A stretch of 36,804 bases of DNA from Candidatus Omnitrophota bacterium (GCA_023819665.1 JAMWCP010000005.1:1-36804), one strand, 5' to 3'; positions 18,961 to 28,308 are shown, counted from the stretch's first letter. Program-made: numbers and translations. Notes: a model not told the origin generated them from the sequence alone.

Positions 18961-20250
18961 ATGGAAATTTCCATTATTGGAGCAGGTTATGTAGGTTTAG
19001 TTACAGCAAGTTGTCTCGCAGAGCTAGGTAATAATGTCATATGTGTAGATAATGATTTAAAGAAAGTTAAGAAACTGAAGAATCAGATCATTCCCATATA
19101 TGAACCGGGATTGGAAGAGTTAGTTAAAAAAAATATAAAAAGAAAAAGGCTTCATTTTTCATCCGATATAAAAGAAGCGGTAGATAAAACCGAAGTTATC
19201 TTTATTGCAGTAGGTACTCCCCGAAATGAAGACGGGGATGCTGACTTAACAGGTATAGAAAAGGTAGCAACCCAGATTGCTAAGAATCTTAGAACTTACC
19301 GTCTTATAGTAGAAAAATCAACTGTTCCTGTAGAAACAGGTGAATGGGTTAAGAGAACAATCAATATAAACGCTCCTTATCAGATAGATTTTGATGTCGC
19401 ATCTAATCCCGAATTTTTAAGAGAAGGTTCAGCCATTCATGATTTTATGCATCCGGATAGAATCGTAATAGGAGTGGAGTCTGAAAGAGCAAAAAATATT
19501 TTACTTAAAATATATAAGCCTATAAAAGCGCCTATTTTAGTTACAGATATAAAGAGCGCTGAACTTATAAAACATGCTTCTAATTCGTTTTTGGCAACTA
19601 AGATATCATTTATTAATGCGATTGCTAATATCTGTGAAAGAATAGGGGCTGATGTAGTAAAAGTTGCCGAAGGAATAGGACTGGATAAAAGAATCGGTAA
19701 AGATTTCTTAAAAGCAGGTGCAGGTTATGGAGGTTCGTGTTTACCTAAAGATTTGGATGCTTTTATAAAAATAGCAGAGAAGTTAAATTATAATTTTGAG
19801 CTATTGAAGATAGTTAAAAAAATAAACGAAGAACAGAAAAAAAATATAATAAAGAAGCTATCCGAGTCTTTATGGATACTTAAAGGCAAAACGATAGGGA
19901 TCTTAGGTCTTACCTTTAAACCAAATACAGATGATATAAGAAATGCCGTCTCTCTTGATATTATTTCAGAACTAATAAAAGAGGGGGTTTATATTAAAGC
20001 ATACGACCCACAAGGTATGCCAAAGGTTCGTAATATCTTTAAAGACTTAAAGTTATCCCTCAATCCTTATGAAGTAGCCAAAGACAGTGATTGCCTTTTA
20101 ATTATGACTGAATGGAATGAGTTTAAAAAATTAGACTTTCATCGTATTAAAAAACTAATGAAACAACCATTGATATTTGACGCACGCAATATGTTTGAGC
20201 CAGAAATAATTAAAAAACATGGTTTTCGTTATATAGGAATAGGAAGATAA
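18961..20250 (+). CDS. UDP-glucose 6-dehydrogenase
   Basis: 'MEISIIGAGYVGLVTASCLAELGNNVICVDND', 'NPEFLREGSAIHDFMHPDRIVIG', 'AGAGYGGSCLPKDLDAF', 'LTFKPNTDDIRNA'. Confidence 0.95.
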   Translation: MEISIIGAGYVGLVTASCLAELGNNVICVDNDLKKVKKLKNQIIPIYEPGLEELVKKNIKRKRLHFSSDIKEAVDKTEVIFIAVGTPRNEDGDADLTGIEKVATQIAKNLRTYRLIVEKSTVPVETGEWVKRTININAPYQIDFDVASNPEFLREGSAIHDFMHPDRIVIGVESERAKNILLKIYKPIKAPILVTDIKSAELIKHASNSFLATKISFINAIANICERIGADVVKVAEGIGLDKRIGKDFLKAGAGYGGSCLPKDLDAFIKIAEKLNYNFELLKIVKKINEEQKKNIIKKLSESLWILKGKTIGILGLTFKPNTDDIRNAVSLDIISELIKEGVYIKAYDPQGMPKVRNIFKDLKLSLNPYEVAKDSDCLLIMTEWNEFKKLDFHRIKKLMKQPLIFDARNMFEPEIIKKHGFRYIGIGR

Positions 20251-20252
20251 TA

Positions 20253-20690
20253 AAAAGAAAAGAGATAAAGACATTACAAGTTTATAGAGATGAACGGCAA
20301 AGATCAACTGAAATACTACATTGCGATAATAAAATTTTTAAATGATTTGGACAAGTATATATAATTACCGCTTTCTCGGCAATGGTAATAACATGGCATT
20401 ACTATAAAAAACAGTACAATTACTTTACCTATCTAGAGGGAAAGATCAGCCGTGCGCTTTATGATTCTAGAAAAGAACCTTCTACATTTTCAGAAATCGA
20501 TGAATTTATATTAAGTATTGATAAAGATAAACCGAAGCTCCTCTGCATAGTACCTCAATTTTATCATGGCTTCAAATGTATCTCTAAAGAAGAGGCGATA
20601 GTAATAAATATTCCTACCTGCCCCTACAATAAAGATAAGCCTGATGAATATCGTCTGACTCCTTATAGTAATGATATTTCTTATGATTGA
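20253..20690 (+). pseudogene. RmlC-family (dTDP-4-dehydrorhamnose 3,5-epimerase-like) cupin, disrupted by in-frame TGA and lacking a start codon
   Basis: One frame reads EIKTLQVYRDERQRSTEILHCDNKIFK*FGQVYIITAFSAMVITWHYYKKQYNYFTYLEGKISRALYDSRKEPSTFSEIDEFILS...VPQFYHGFKCISKEEAIVINIPTCPYNKDKPDEYR...ISYD*. TGA at 20343-20345; no in-frame ATG upstream. Confidence 0.85.
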
Positions 20691-21447
20691 GAGATCTAAT
20701 CAAGAGAGTATTGAAAAATTAAAAGGTGTAATACTGGCAGGAGGTTTAGGAAGTCGTCTCGAACCTCTTACAAGAATTATTAACAAACATCTACTCCCTA
20801 TATGGAACAAACCAATGATATGTTATCCTTTAATGACGCTAGTAGAAGCAGGGATAAAAGATATTATGATTGTCACAGGAGGGAATAATGCGGGAGATTT
20901 TTTAAAACTTTTAGGAAACGGTAAAGAATTTGGTTTAAAACATCTTTATTATACCTATCAGAAAGAAGAAAAAGGGATTGCTGATGCTTTAAGTTACGCT
21001 GAAGATTTTGCAAAAGACTCAAGAATAGTAGTGATATTAGGAGATAACATTATAGAAGAACCTATTAAAAAATATATTAAACGTTTTTTAAAACAACCGA
21101 AAGGGGCAAGGATACTCATAAAAAAAGTAGATAATCCTCAAAGATTTGGGGTGCTACAATTAAAGGGTAAAAAGATAATTTCTATAGAAGAAAAACCAAA
21201 GAAGCCAAAATCAAATTACATAGTTACAGGAATATATATGTACGATAAAGATGTCTTTGATATAATTAAAAACCTCAAACCTTCTCGAAGGAATGAGCTT
21301 GAAATTACTGATGTAAACAATGTTTATTTAAATAATGGTCTTCTTGAATATGATATTCTTGATGGTTTTTGGACTGACTGTGGAACATTTGAGTCATTGT
21401 TAAGAGCGAATAATTTGATAGCAGATAAATACTATAAAAAAAGATGA
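20683..21447 (+). CDS. Glucose-1-phosphate thymidylyltransferase-like nucleotidyltransferase (short RmlA type)
   Basis: 'LKGVILAGGLGSRLEPLTRIINKHLLPIWNKPMICYPLMTLVEAGI', 'ILGDNIIEEP', 'EITDVNNVYL'. Start may be 20671 or 20683. Confidence 0.88.
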   Translation: MIERSNQESIEKLKGVILAGGLGSRLEPLTRIINKHLLPIWNKPMICYPLMTLVEAGIKDIMIVTGGNNAGDFLKLLGNGKEFGLKHLYYTYQKEEKGIADALSYAEDFAKDSRIVVILGDNIIEEPIKKYIKRFLKQPKGARILIKKVDNPQRFGVLQLKGKKIISIEEKPKKPKSNYIVTGIYMYDKDVFDIIKNLKPSRRNELEITDVNNVYLNNGLLEYDILDGFWTDCGTFESLLRANNLIADKYYKKR

Positions 21448-22391
21448 CACTTTTAGTTACAGGCGGGGCAGGTTTTATTGGTTCACATTTTATACGGTTT
21501 ATATTAAAAAGATACCCTTCTTATAAAATAGTTAATTTAGATAAACTTACACATGCTTCAAATCTTAAAAATTTAGAAGAGATAAAAAATAACCCTCATT
21601 ATAGATTTATAAAAGCAGATATCTGTGATTATAAAAAAGTAGAAAGAATAATTAAAATATGCGATGTAGTAGTCAATTTTGCTGCCTTTACACATGTAGA
21701 TAGAGCAATTCAAGAACCAGATGAATTCATCCGTACAAATATCTATGGAGTATATGTTTTGTTAGAATTAACTAAGAAGTATAAAATAAAAAGGTTTGTA
21801 CAGATTTCTACAGATGAAGTATATGGGAGTATAAAAAAAGGTTTTGCTAATGAAGAAACCGCTCTCAATCCTTCTAACCCTTATTCTGCTACGAAAGCCA
21901 GTGCGGATCATCTTACGCGTGCTTATTTTTTAACTTACGGACTAGATACAGTTATCACTCGTAGTTGTAATAATTTTGGTCCTAATCAATTCCCCGATAA
22001 GATTATACCCTTTTTTATTATAAGTGCTTTAAAAAATAGACACTTACCTCTTTATGGAAAGGGGTTAAATATACGGGATTGGTTGTATGTTTTGGATAAC
22101 TGTTCTGCCATCGATATAGTTCTACACAAAGGTGTAAAAGGTCAAATTTATAATATCTCTGGTGGTAATGAAATATCCAATCTCAAACTTACTCATCTTA
22201 TTCTGAATAAGTTAAATAAGCCTCTCTCTTTAATAAAATATGTTTCGGATAGACCCGGACACGATTTTCGTTATGCTATGGATTCCAAAAAGATACGCAC
22301 CTTAGGTTGGAAACCTTTTTACAGTTTTAATGAAGCATTGGATATCACTATAAAATGGTATAAGGATAATCTTAATTATTTTTATGAATAA
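21444..22391 (+). CDS. rmlB: dTDP-glucose 4,6-dehydratase (RmlB-like SDR)
   Basis: '[19 protein letters not shown]', 'FAAFTHVDRAIQEPDEFIRTN', 'ISTDEVYGSI', 'NPYSATKASADHLTRAY', 'RSCNNFGPNQFPDKIIPFFI'. Confidence 0.9.
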   Translation: MTLLVTGGAGFIGSHFIRFILKRYPSYKIVNLDKLTHASNLKNLEEIKNNPHYRFIKADICDYKKVERIIKICDVVVNFAAFTHVDRAIQEPDEFIRTNIYGVYVLLELTKKYKIKRFVQISTDEVYGSIKKGFANEETALNPSNPYSATKASADHLTRAYFLTYGLDTVITRSCNNFGPNQFPDKIIPFFIISALKNRHLPLYGKGLNIRDWLYVLDNCSAIDIVLHKGVKGQIYNISGGNEISNLKLTHLILNKLNKPLSLIKYVSDRPGHDFRYAMDSKKIRTLGWKPFYSFNEALDITIKWYKDNLNYFYE

Positions 22392-22411
22392 AGTTGTTAA
22401 TAATCTAAAAA

Positions 22412-22829
22412 GAAAATATACACATCTTGCAAAAAATAACAATTGTAGGATTAGGCTATCTCGGATTATACCGTGCTTTAAGTTTTGTAAAAAAGAATTT
22501 TTATGTTTTGGTTATAGATGTAGATATGGATCGGATAAAAAATATAAAGCAATTGTTTTAGAAAGATATGGGTTAAAATATATGAATTAACTACGTTAGC
22601 TTATAAGATGAAATAGATATTTTGGGAAGCAACTGAGGCAGCTAAAAACCGTTTGGTTTTCCTTTTTATCCAGGAAGGGGCGGGAGAAACTGTATACCTA
22701 AAGATCCTCTCTATCTTTATGTGTGTTAATATTAATTGATCACTCATGTATATATACTATAACCTTATTTTAAAAAATACTTTTCTTATATTTGATACAC
22801 GCAATGTTTATAATAATATAAAAAGATAA
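22412..22829 (+). pseudogene. Remnant of a UDP-HexNAc-type (WecC/WbpA-like) nucleotide-sugar 6-dehydrogenase with two large internal deletions and frameshifts
   Basis: Collinear fragments in shifting frames: 22433-22557 KITIVGLGYLGLYRALSFVKKNFYVLVIDVDMDRIKNIKQ; about 22570-22720 YELTTLAYKMK*IFWEATEAAKN / FGFPFYPGRGGRNCIPKDPLYLY; 22723-22829 VLILIDHS... / LILKNTFLIFDTRNVYNNIKR*. Confidence 0.88.
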
Positions 22830-23792
22830 ATGGTAAAAAAAATCGCCTTAGTTACAGGAGGAGCAGGTTTTATCGGTTCACATTTGGTAGAATACCTACT
22901 AAAGAATAATTTCTATGTAAGGGTTTTGGATAATTTTTATACAGGCAAAAAAGAAAATATAGAAAGTTTTGTTAAGAAAATTGAATTGATTCATGGTGAT
23001 ATACGCAATAAAAATATCTGTCTTATGGCAACTAAAAACGTCGATTATGTCTTTCATCAGGCTGCTTTAAGGAGCGTTCCAGGGTCTTTTAGAGATCCTA
23101 AAGATTATAATGAAGTTAATATAGAAGGGACCCTTAATATGCTGGAGGCTTCTCTAAAAAATAAAGTAAAATGTTTTGTTTTTGCCTCATCCTCATCTAT
23201 CTATGGAGAGGCAAAAAAATTCCCCGAAAAGGAAACAGATTATCCCTCTTTGGTTTCTCCTTATGGTTTAACTAAATTAACCGGAGAATATTACTGTCGA
23301 ATATTTTCTTTAAATTATGGGTTAAAAACAGTGTGTCTACGTTATTTTAATGTCTTTGGAGAACGTCAATCATTAGACGATGAGTATGCTATAGTAATAC
23401 CTAAATTTATAAATTGTTTAATTAGAGATCTTCCTCCTCCCATATATGGAGATGGTTATCAATCAAGAGATTTTATATATATAGAGAATGTAGTAAAGGC
23501 AAATATTCTAGCCATTAAAAATATAAATAACTATCGTCCAGGAGATGTATTTAATATTGGGAGTGGGAAAAGTTATACTATACTAGAATTAGTCAAATTT
23601 TTAAATATAATATTAAATAAAAATATTAAACCTATATTCTTAGAAAAAAGAGCGGGCGATGTTTTTAAGACTCAAGCAGATATAAGTTTAGCAAAAACAA
23701 AACTAATGTATATTCCAACGGTAAATTTTGTAACCGGCTTAAGAAGAACCGTAAAATATTTTAAGGAAAAATGGCAAAAAGAGTGGCGGTAA
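22830..23792 (+). CDS. NAD-dependent nucleotide-sugar epimerase (UDP-GlcNAc/UDP-Glc 4-epimerase-like extended SDR)
   Basis: '[20 protein letters not shown]', '[34 protein letters not shown]', '[38 protein letters not shown]'. Confidence 0.9.
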   Translation: MVKKIALVTGGAGFIGSHLVEYLLKNNFYVRVLDNFYTGKKENIESFVKKIELIHGDIRNKNICLMATKNVDYVFHQAALRSVPGSFRDPKDYNEVNIEGTLNMLEASLKNKVKCFVFASSSSIYGEAKKFPEKETDYPSLVSPYGLTKLTGEYYCRIFSLNYGLKTVCLRYFNVFGERQSLDDEYAIVIPKFINCLIRDLPPPIYGDGYQSRDFIYIENVVKANILAIKNINNYRPGDVFNIGSGKSYTILELVKFLNIILNKNIKPIFLEKRAGDVFKTQADISLAKTKLMYIPTVNFVTGLRRTVKYFKEKWQKEWR

Positions 23793-24736
23793 TTACCGGG
23801 GGAGCAGGATTTATTGGTTCTCATCTCTGTGAAAGATTAGTCATGGAAGGTTTTAAAATTATATGTTTAGATAACCTTAGCACAGGAAAAATAGAAAATA
23901 TTCAATCTTTATTAAAAAACAGGGGTTTTCAGTTTATAAAATATGATGTTACTAAATCCATTAAGATTAAAGGTAAAATAGATTATGTATTACATTTTGC
24001 ATCGCCTGCGTCGCCAAAAGATTATCTTAGATTACCTATTCAAACATTAAAGGTAGGTTCATTAGGAACATACAACACTTTAGGTTTAGCAAAAGAAAAA
24101 AGAGCAAAGTTTTTACTTGCTTCTACCTCCGAAGTCTATGGAGATCCATTAGTGCACCCACAGAGTGAAGAGTATTGGGGTAATGTAAATCCGATTGGCC
24201 TCCGAGGAGTATACGATGAAGCAAAACGTTTTTCCGAAGCAATGACAATGGCATATCATCGCGTACATAAAATAGATACAAAAATAGCACGTATTTTTAA
24301 CACTTATGGAGAAAAGATGCGTTTAGACGATGGTAGGGTGATTCCAAATTTTATCTCTCAGGCATTATCTCACCGACCTTTAACTGTTTATGGTAAAGGA
24401 AATCAAACACGTTCTTTCTGTTATATATCTGACCTAATAGAAGGGATTTTTAGGCTTATATTGTCTAATATAAATGAACCTATTAATTTAGGTAATCCTG
24501 TAGAGTATAAAATTTTAGAATTAGCAGAATTGATAATAAAATTAACGCAGAGTAAGAGCAGAATTATTTTTAAGGAATTACCTGTTGATGATCCTTCACG
24601 GAGAAAACCCGATATAAAGACGGCAAAGAGGTTATTAAAATGGCAACCAAAAATTATGCTACAGGAAGGGCTAATTAAAACTATTAATTGGTTCAAAAAG
24701 GAGATAAAAAATGATCGAAGGAGTAAAATTTGTTGA
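23771..24736 (+). CDS. UDP-glucuronate decarboxylase (UDP-xylose synthase)-like SDR
   Basis: '[18 protein letters not shown]', '[85 protein letters not shown]'. Confidence 0.92.
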   Translation: MAKRVAVITGGAGFIGSHLCERLVMEGFKIICLDNLSTGKIENIQSLLKNRGFQFIKYDVTKSIKIKGKIDYVLHFASPASPKDYLRLPIQTLKVGSLGTYNTLGLAKEKRAKFLLASTSEVYGDPLVHPQSEEYWGNVNPIGLRGVYDEAKRFSEAMTMAYHRVHKIDTKIARIFNTYGEKMRLDDGRVIPNFISQALSHRPLTVYGKGNQTRSFCYISDLIEGIFRLILSNINEPINLGNPVEYKILELAELIIKLTQSKSRIIFKELPVDDPSRRKPDIKTAKRLLKWQPKIMLQEGLIKTINWFKKEIKNDRRSKIC

Positions 24737-25160
24737 GTTAAAAGCAAATGTAGATGAACGTGGTTATCTTATAGAAATTCTTCGTGTATGTGATGAACAT
24801 TTTGTTAAATTTGGCCAGGTTTACTTAGTAGGAAATTTTTCTAAAGGAACTATCCGGGCGTTTCATAAACATAATCAACTTTGGGATTGGTTTTTTATTA
24901 GTCATGGTTCAGCAAAGTTTGTACTTGTAGATGATCGGAAAAACAGTCCTACTTTTAAAAATATAGAAACGTTTATTATCTCTAGTCGTAACCCTGCTTT
25001 ACTCAGTGTACCGCCTGGCGTGTATCATGGCTGGATGTCTTTAGAAGATGATACTCAGATGATAAGTATCGCTAGTGAAGTTTATAATCGTACCTCTCCT
25101 GATGAAGTAAGAATTCCTTATGATTCGTTTGGTGATGTCTGGTCGATAAAACCACGATGA
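24711..25160 (+). CDS. RmlC-family cupin (dTDP-4-dehydrorhamnose 3,5-epimerase-related), intact copy
   Basis: '[62 protein letters not shown]...[12 protein letters not shown]'. Confidence 0.85.
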   Translation: MIEGVKFVELKANVDERGYLIEILRVCDEHFVKFGQVYLVGNFSKGTIRAFHKHNQLWDWFFISHGSAKFVLVDDRKNSPTFKNIETFIISSRNPALLSVPPGVYHGWMSLEDDTQMISIASEVYNRTSPDEVRIPYDSFGDVWSIKPR

Positions 25161-26014
25161 GAATAATAATTGTAGGAGCAAATGGTCAATTAGGAAGTGA
25201 TTTAAGTTTAATTTTATCAAAATATAATCCCATCTGTCTCACTCACAAACATATAGAGGTATCAGATGTACAAAGTGTAAAAAAAATTTTTAAAAAATAC
25301 CAACCACAAATTCTTATTAATACCTCGGCTTTTCATAACGTAGCTTTATGCGAAAAACTACCTGAAGAAGCATTCCGTATAAACTTTATAGGAGTAAAAA
25401 ATTTAGCAGAAAATGCTCTTTTATATAATACTACTCTGGTTCATATCAGCACAAACTATGTTTTTGATGGTAATAAAAAAAGACCCTATATAGAAGAAGA
25501 TATACCTTCTCCTATAAATACATATGGGATAAGCAAATTAGCCGGAGAATATGTTATTCGTTATATGCTAAAAAAATACTTTATCGTCCGTACTTCTGCA
25601 CTCTTTGGAACTCATCTATGTCGAGCAAAAGGTACAAACTTTGTAGAAACGATATTAAAATTACATAAAGAAAATAAAAAGATCAAGGTAGTCAATGATG
25701 AATTTACTTCACCTACATATAGTTTAGACTTAGCGAAGCAGATCAGTGTCATAATTAAAACTTCTTACTACGGTATATTTCATGCTTCAAACCATGGCTT
25801 TTGTTCTTGGTATAATTTTGCCCAGACTATTTTTGAAATTTTAGGAATAAAGAAAAAAGTAATTCCTGTCAAAGCAGAAAATTTCCATCCTGAGTTAAAA
25901 AGGCCTGCCTTTTCCGCTCTAGAAAATAGACGGCTCAAAGAATTAGGTTTGGATCAGATGCGCTTTTGGAAAGATGCGTTGAGAGAATATCTTAAAAATA
26001 AAGGTTATTTATAA
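25157..26014 (+). CDS. rmlD: dTDP-4-dehydrorhamnose reductase
   Basis: '[20 protein letters not shown]', 'LVHISTNYVFDGNKKRPYIEEDIPSPINTYGISKLAGEYVIR', 'NFVETILKLHKENKKIKVVNDEFTSPTYSLDLAKQI'. Confidence 0.92.
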   Translation: MRIIIVGANGQLGSDLSLILSKYNPICLTHKHIEVSDVQSVKKIFKKYQPQILINTSAFHNVALCEKLPEEAFRINFIGVKNLAENALLYNTTLVHISTNYVFDGNKKRPYIEEDIPSPINTYGISKLAGEYVIRYMLKKYFIVRTSALFGTHLCRAKGTNFVETILKLHKENKKIKVVNDEFTSPTYSLDLAKQISVIIKTSYYGIFHASNHGFCSWYNFAQTIFEILGIKKKVIPVKAENFHPELKRPAFSALENRRLKELGLDQMRFWKDALREYLKNKGYL

Positions 26015-26050
26015 AATTTAGCGAATTAGATCTGAAAAAGGGAATAACTT

Positions 26051-26078
26051 TTGACAATATCTAAAATAATGTTATAAT
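26051..26078 (+). promoter_or_regulatory. Near-consensus sigma70 promoter upstream of rpsU
   Basis: TTGACA (26051-26056), 16 bp spacer, TATAAT (26073-26078). Confidence 0.75.
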
Positions 26079-26111
26079 TTAATTTAATCAAACCAAAGGG
26101 AAGGTGATAAT

Positions 26112-26261
26112 ATGGCAGAGGTTATAGTAAAAAAAGACGAATCTTTTGAGTCCGCCTTGCGACGCTTTAAAAAAAAGATTGAACAAGAAGGGATACTTAA
26201 AGAAGTAAAAGAACGTAAATACTATACAAAACCTCGAGAACGTAAAAAAAGCAGAAGATAG
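26112..26261 (+). CDS. rpsU: 30S ribosomal protein bS21
   Basis: Not in the ORF track. MAEVIVKKDESFESALRRFKKKIEQEGILKEVKERKYYTKPRERKKSRR*, with SD aagggaaggtg. Confidence 0.95.
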   Translation: MAEVIVKKDESFESALRRFKKKIEQEGILKEVKERKYYTKPRERKKSRR

Positions 26262-26265
26262 ATCT

Positions 26266-27189
26266 ATGGGGTTAGCTATATCTACTGCTTGGAATTCTTT
26301 AAAAAGCAATAGCGGAGATAAGATAATTCGTGAGATAAAAAAATTAGGTTTTGAGGAAGTAGAGCTCAATTTCAATCTCACTTCTTTAATGATCAAAGAT
26401 ATATTTTATCTATCCGAAAGTTCATATATAAAGATAGTTAGCGTTCATAACTTTTGCCCTATACCGAAAGGATTATCTCGTCTTCGGGTATTGCCTGACT
26501 ATTATTCGATATCTTCTCCTGATGAAGATGAAAGAAAACTTGCTATTCATTTTACAAAACGAAGTATTGATACCGCCTATAAATTCAGAGCAAAAGCAGT
26601 AGTTCTGCACTGTGGGAGAAGCAAAGGTGTTGATCCTACAAAAAAGTTAATCGATTTATATCGTAAAGGATTAAAAGGTTCTCCTTATTATAGAAGACTT
26701 AAAGAAAAAATGTTAACCCACAGAGAGTCTATACATAAGACATTCTTTAAGAATACCTTACATAGCCTTGAGATACTCAATAAATATGCCCAAAAGAGAG
26801 ATATAATTTTAGGTATAGAAAATCGTTTTTATTTTTTTGAAATACCATCATTTGAGGAGATAGGGATAATTCTCAAAAAATTTTACGGTTCAAAAATATT
26901 TTATTGGCATGACACCGGGCATGCACAATTACAAGAAAACCTTGGTTTAACAAAACATATAGATTTTCTTTCTTCCTATTCAGAATATATGTGTGGTATC
27001 CATATTCATGATATAAAAAATGCAGACGACCATAAAGCTCCTTTACAAGGTGAAATTGATTTTAATATACTTTATCCATATATTAAACAGGAGACTTTAA
27101 AAATAATGGAAGTGCATATGTCTTCTAAAGAGAAAGATATCATTGATGCAAAAGTATACTTAAAAACAATATTGAATGGAAAACTTTAA
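26266..27189 (+). CDS. Sugar phosphate isomerase/epimerase-like TIM-barrel (AP endonuclease 2 superfamily)
   Basis: 'GLAISTAWNSLKSNSGDKIIREIKKLGFEEVELNFNLTS', 'ILGIENRFYFFEIPSFEEIG', 'FYWHDTGHAQLQENLGL', 'CGIHIHDIKNADDHKAPLQGEIDF'. Confidence 0.8.
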   Translation: MGLAISTAWNSLKSNSGDKIIREIKKLGFEEVELNFNLTSLMIKDIFYLSESSYIKIVSVHNFCPIPKGLSRLRVLPDYYSISSPDEDERKLAIHFTKRSIDTAYKFRAKAVVLHCGRSKGVDPTKKLIDLYRKGLKGSPYYRRLKEKMLTHRESIHKTFFKNTLHSLEILNKYAQKRDIILGIENRFYFFEIPSFEEIGIILKKFYGSKIFYWHDTGHAQLQENLGLTKHIDFLSSYSEYMCGIHIHDIKNADDHKAPLQGEIDFNILYPYIKQETLKIMEVHMSSKEKDIIDAKVYLKTILNGKL

Positions 27190-27997
27190 AATAAGAAAAT
27201 CAGCGGTAGCGGGTCAATTTTATCCTGCAGAAGTTCACAAATTAAAAAGTATAATTGAACAATCTGTTATTAGAGATGCTGCAAGAAGAGAGGTTATTGC
27301 CTGTATATTGCCACATGCGGGTTATATCTATTCCGGCAGAGTAGCGATAGAAACAGTCTCATATATAAAAGTAAAAGAAAGGGTAATTATTTTAGGACCT
27401 AATCACACCGGGATAGGAAAACCCTTTGGCGTTATGTCAGAAGGAAGATGGCAGATGCCTTTTGGAGATATAGAGATAGATTCGAATTTAGCAAAATTAC
27501 TTCTGGAAAAATGTAATAATTTAGAAGAAGATGTTATCTCTCATTTATATGAACACTCACTGGAAGTGGAATTACCAATTTTACATTATTTCAAAGATGA
27601 TTTCAAATTTGTTCCTATTACTGTGATGAGTAATGATATTGAAGCTTATAAAAAAAATGGTAAAGATATAGCAAAAATAATTAAAGAATTAAATCTACAA
27701 TCTCAAGTATTAATGGTTGCCAGTACAGATATGACTCATTATGAATCCCAAAATTCTGCCGAAAAGAAAGACTATCAAGCAATTGAGGCAATTCTAGCAC
27801 TGGATGAAGATAAACTTTTAGAAAGAGTTGAACATTATAATATTTCTATGTGTGGTTATGGACCAGTAGCGATAGCTTTATCCTATGCTAAAAATCTTGG
27901 TGCAAAAAAAGCAGAATTAATAAAATATCAAACGAGTGGTGATGTAACCAAAGATTATACTTCAGTAGTAGGTTATGCAGGTATAATTATTTATTAG
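27176..27997 (+). CDS. amrB: AmmeMemoRadiSam system protein B (MEMO1 family)
   Basis: 'IRKSAVAGQFYPAEVHKLKSIIE', 'ACILPHAGYIYSGRVA', 'ILGPNHTGIGKPFGVMSEGRWQMPFGDIEID', 'ASTDMTHYES', 'MCGYGPVAIAL'. Confidence 0.92.
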   Translation: MENFKIRKSAVAGQFYPAEVHKLKSIIEQSVIRDAARREVIACILPHAGYIYSGRVAIETVSYIKVKERVIILGPNHTGIGKPFGVMSEGRWQMPFGDIEIDSNLAKLLLEKCNNLEEDVISHLYEHSLEVELPILHYFKDDFKFVPITVMSNDIEAYKKNGKDIAKIIKELNLQSQVLMVASTDMTHYESQNSAEKKDYQAIEAILALDEDKLLERVEHYNISMCGYGPVAIALSYAKNLGAKKAELIKYQTSGDVTKDYTSVVGYAGIIIY

Positions 27998-27999
27998 TT

Positions 28000-28308
28000 A
28001 TGGAAGAAAAATATACGGATGATAATTACAAGAAAAAAATAGAAGGCGATTCTTCTCAGGAAGAACCTAGTTTCTCTTTTTTTATTACTTCTTTAGGCCT
28101 CCAGGCATCTATCGCACTTGGCAATATTCCTAATCCTATTACTAATTGTAAAGATGAGAATATAAAACAGGCTCGTCTTTTAATTGATACACTTGCAATT
28201 TTAAAAGAAAAGACTAAAGGTAATCTATCTTTAGAAGAAGAAAATCTTTTAAATAACTTACTTTATGAATTAAGAATTCAGTATATAAATAAAACGAAAA
28301 AGATATAA
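28000..28308 (+). CDS. DUF1844 family protein
   Basis: 'PSFSFFITSLGLQASIALGNIPNPITNCKDENIKQARLLIDTLAILKEKTKGNLSLEEENLLNNLLYELRIQYI' is the DUF1844 pattern. Confidence 0.85.
   Translation: MEEKYTDDNYKKKIEGDSSQEEPSFSFFITSLGLQASIALGNIPNPITNCKDENIKQARLLIDTLAILKEKTKGNLSLEEENLLNNLLYELRIQYINKTKKI

Noticed and set aside
20343-20690. TGA recoding (TGA = Trp or Gly, or selenocysteine) to rescue the RmlC-like ORF
   Set aside because: TGA is used as the normal stop elsewhere in this window (for example pgk at 2359-2361, marC at 5389-5391, smc at 13917-13919), and the gene also lacks a start and conserved residues, so a pseudogene is simpler.
22384-22590. 68-aa ORF MNKVVNNLKRKYTHLAKNNNC... as a small protein
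   Set aside because: The sequence is explained by an out-of-frame reading of the N-terminal Rossmann fragment of the decayed dehydrogenase.
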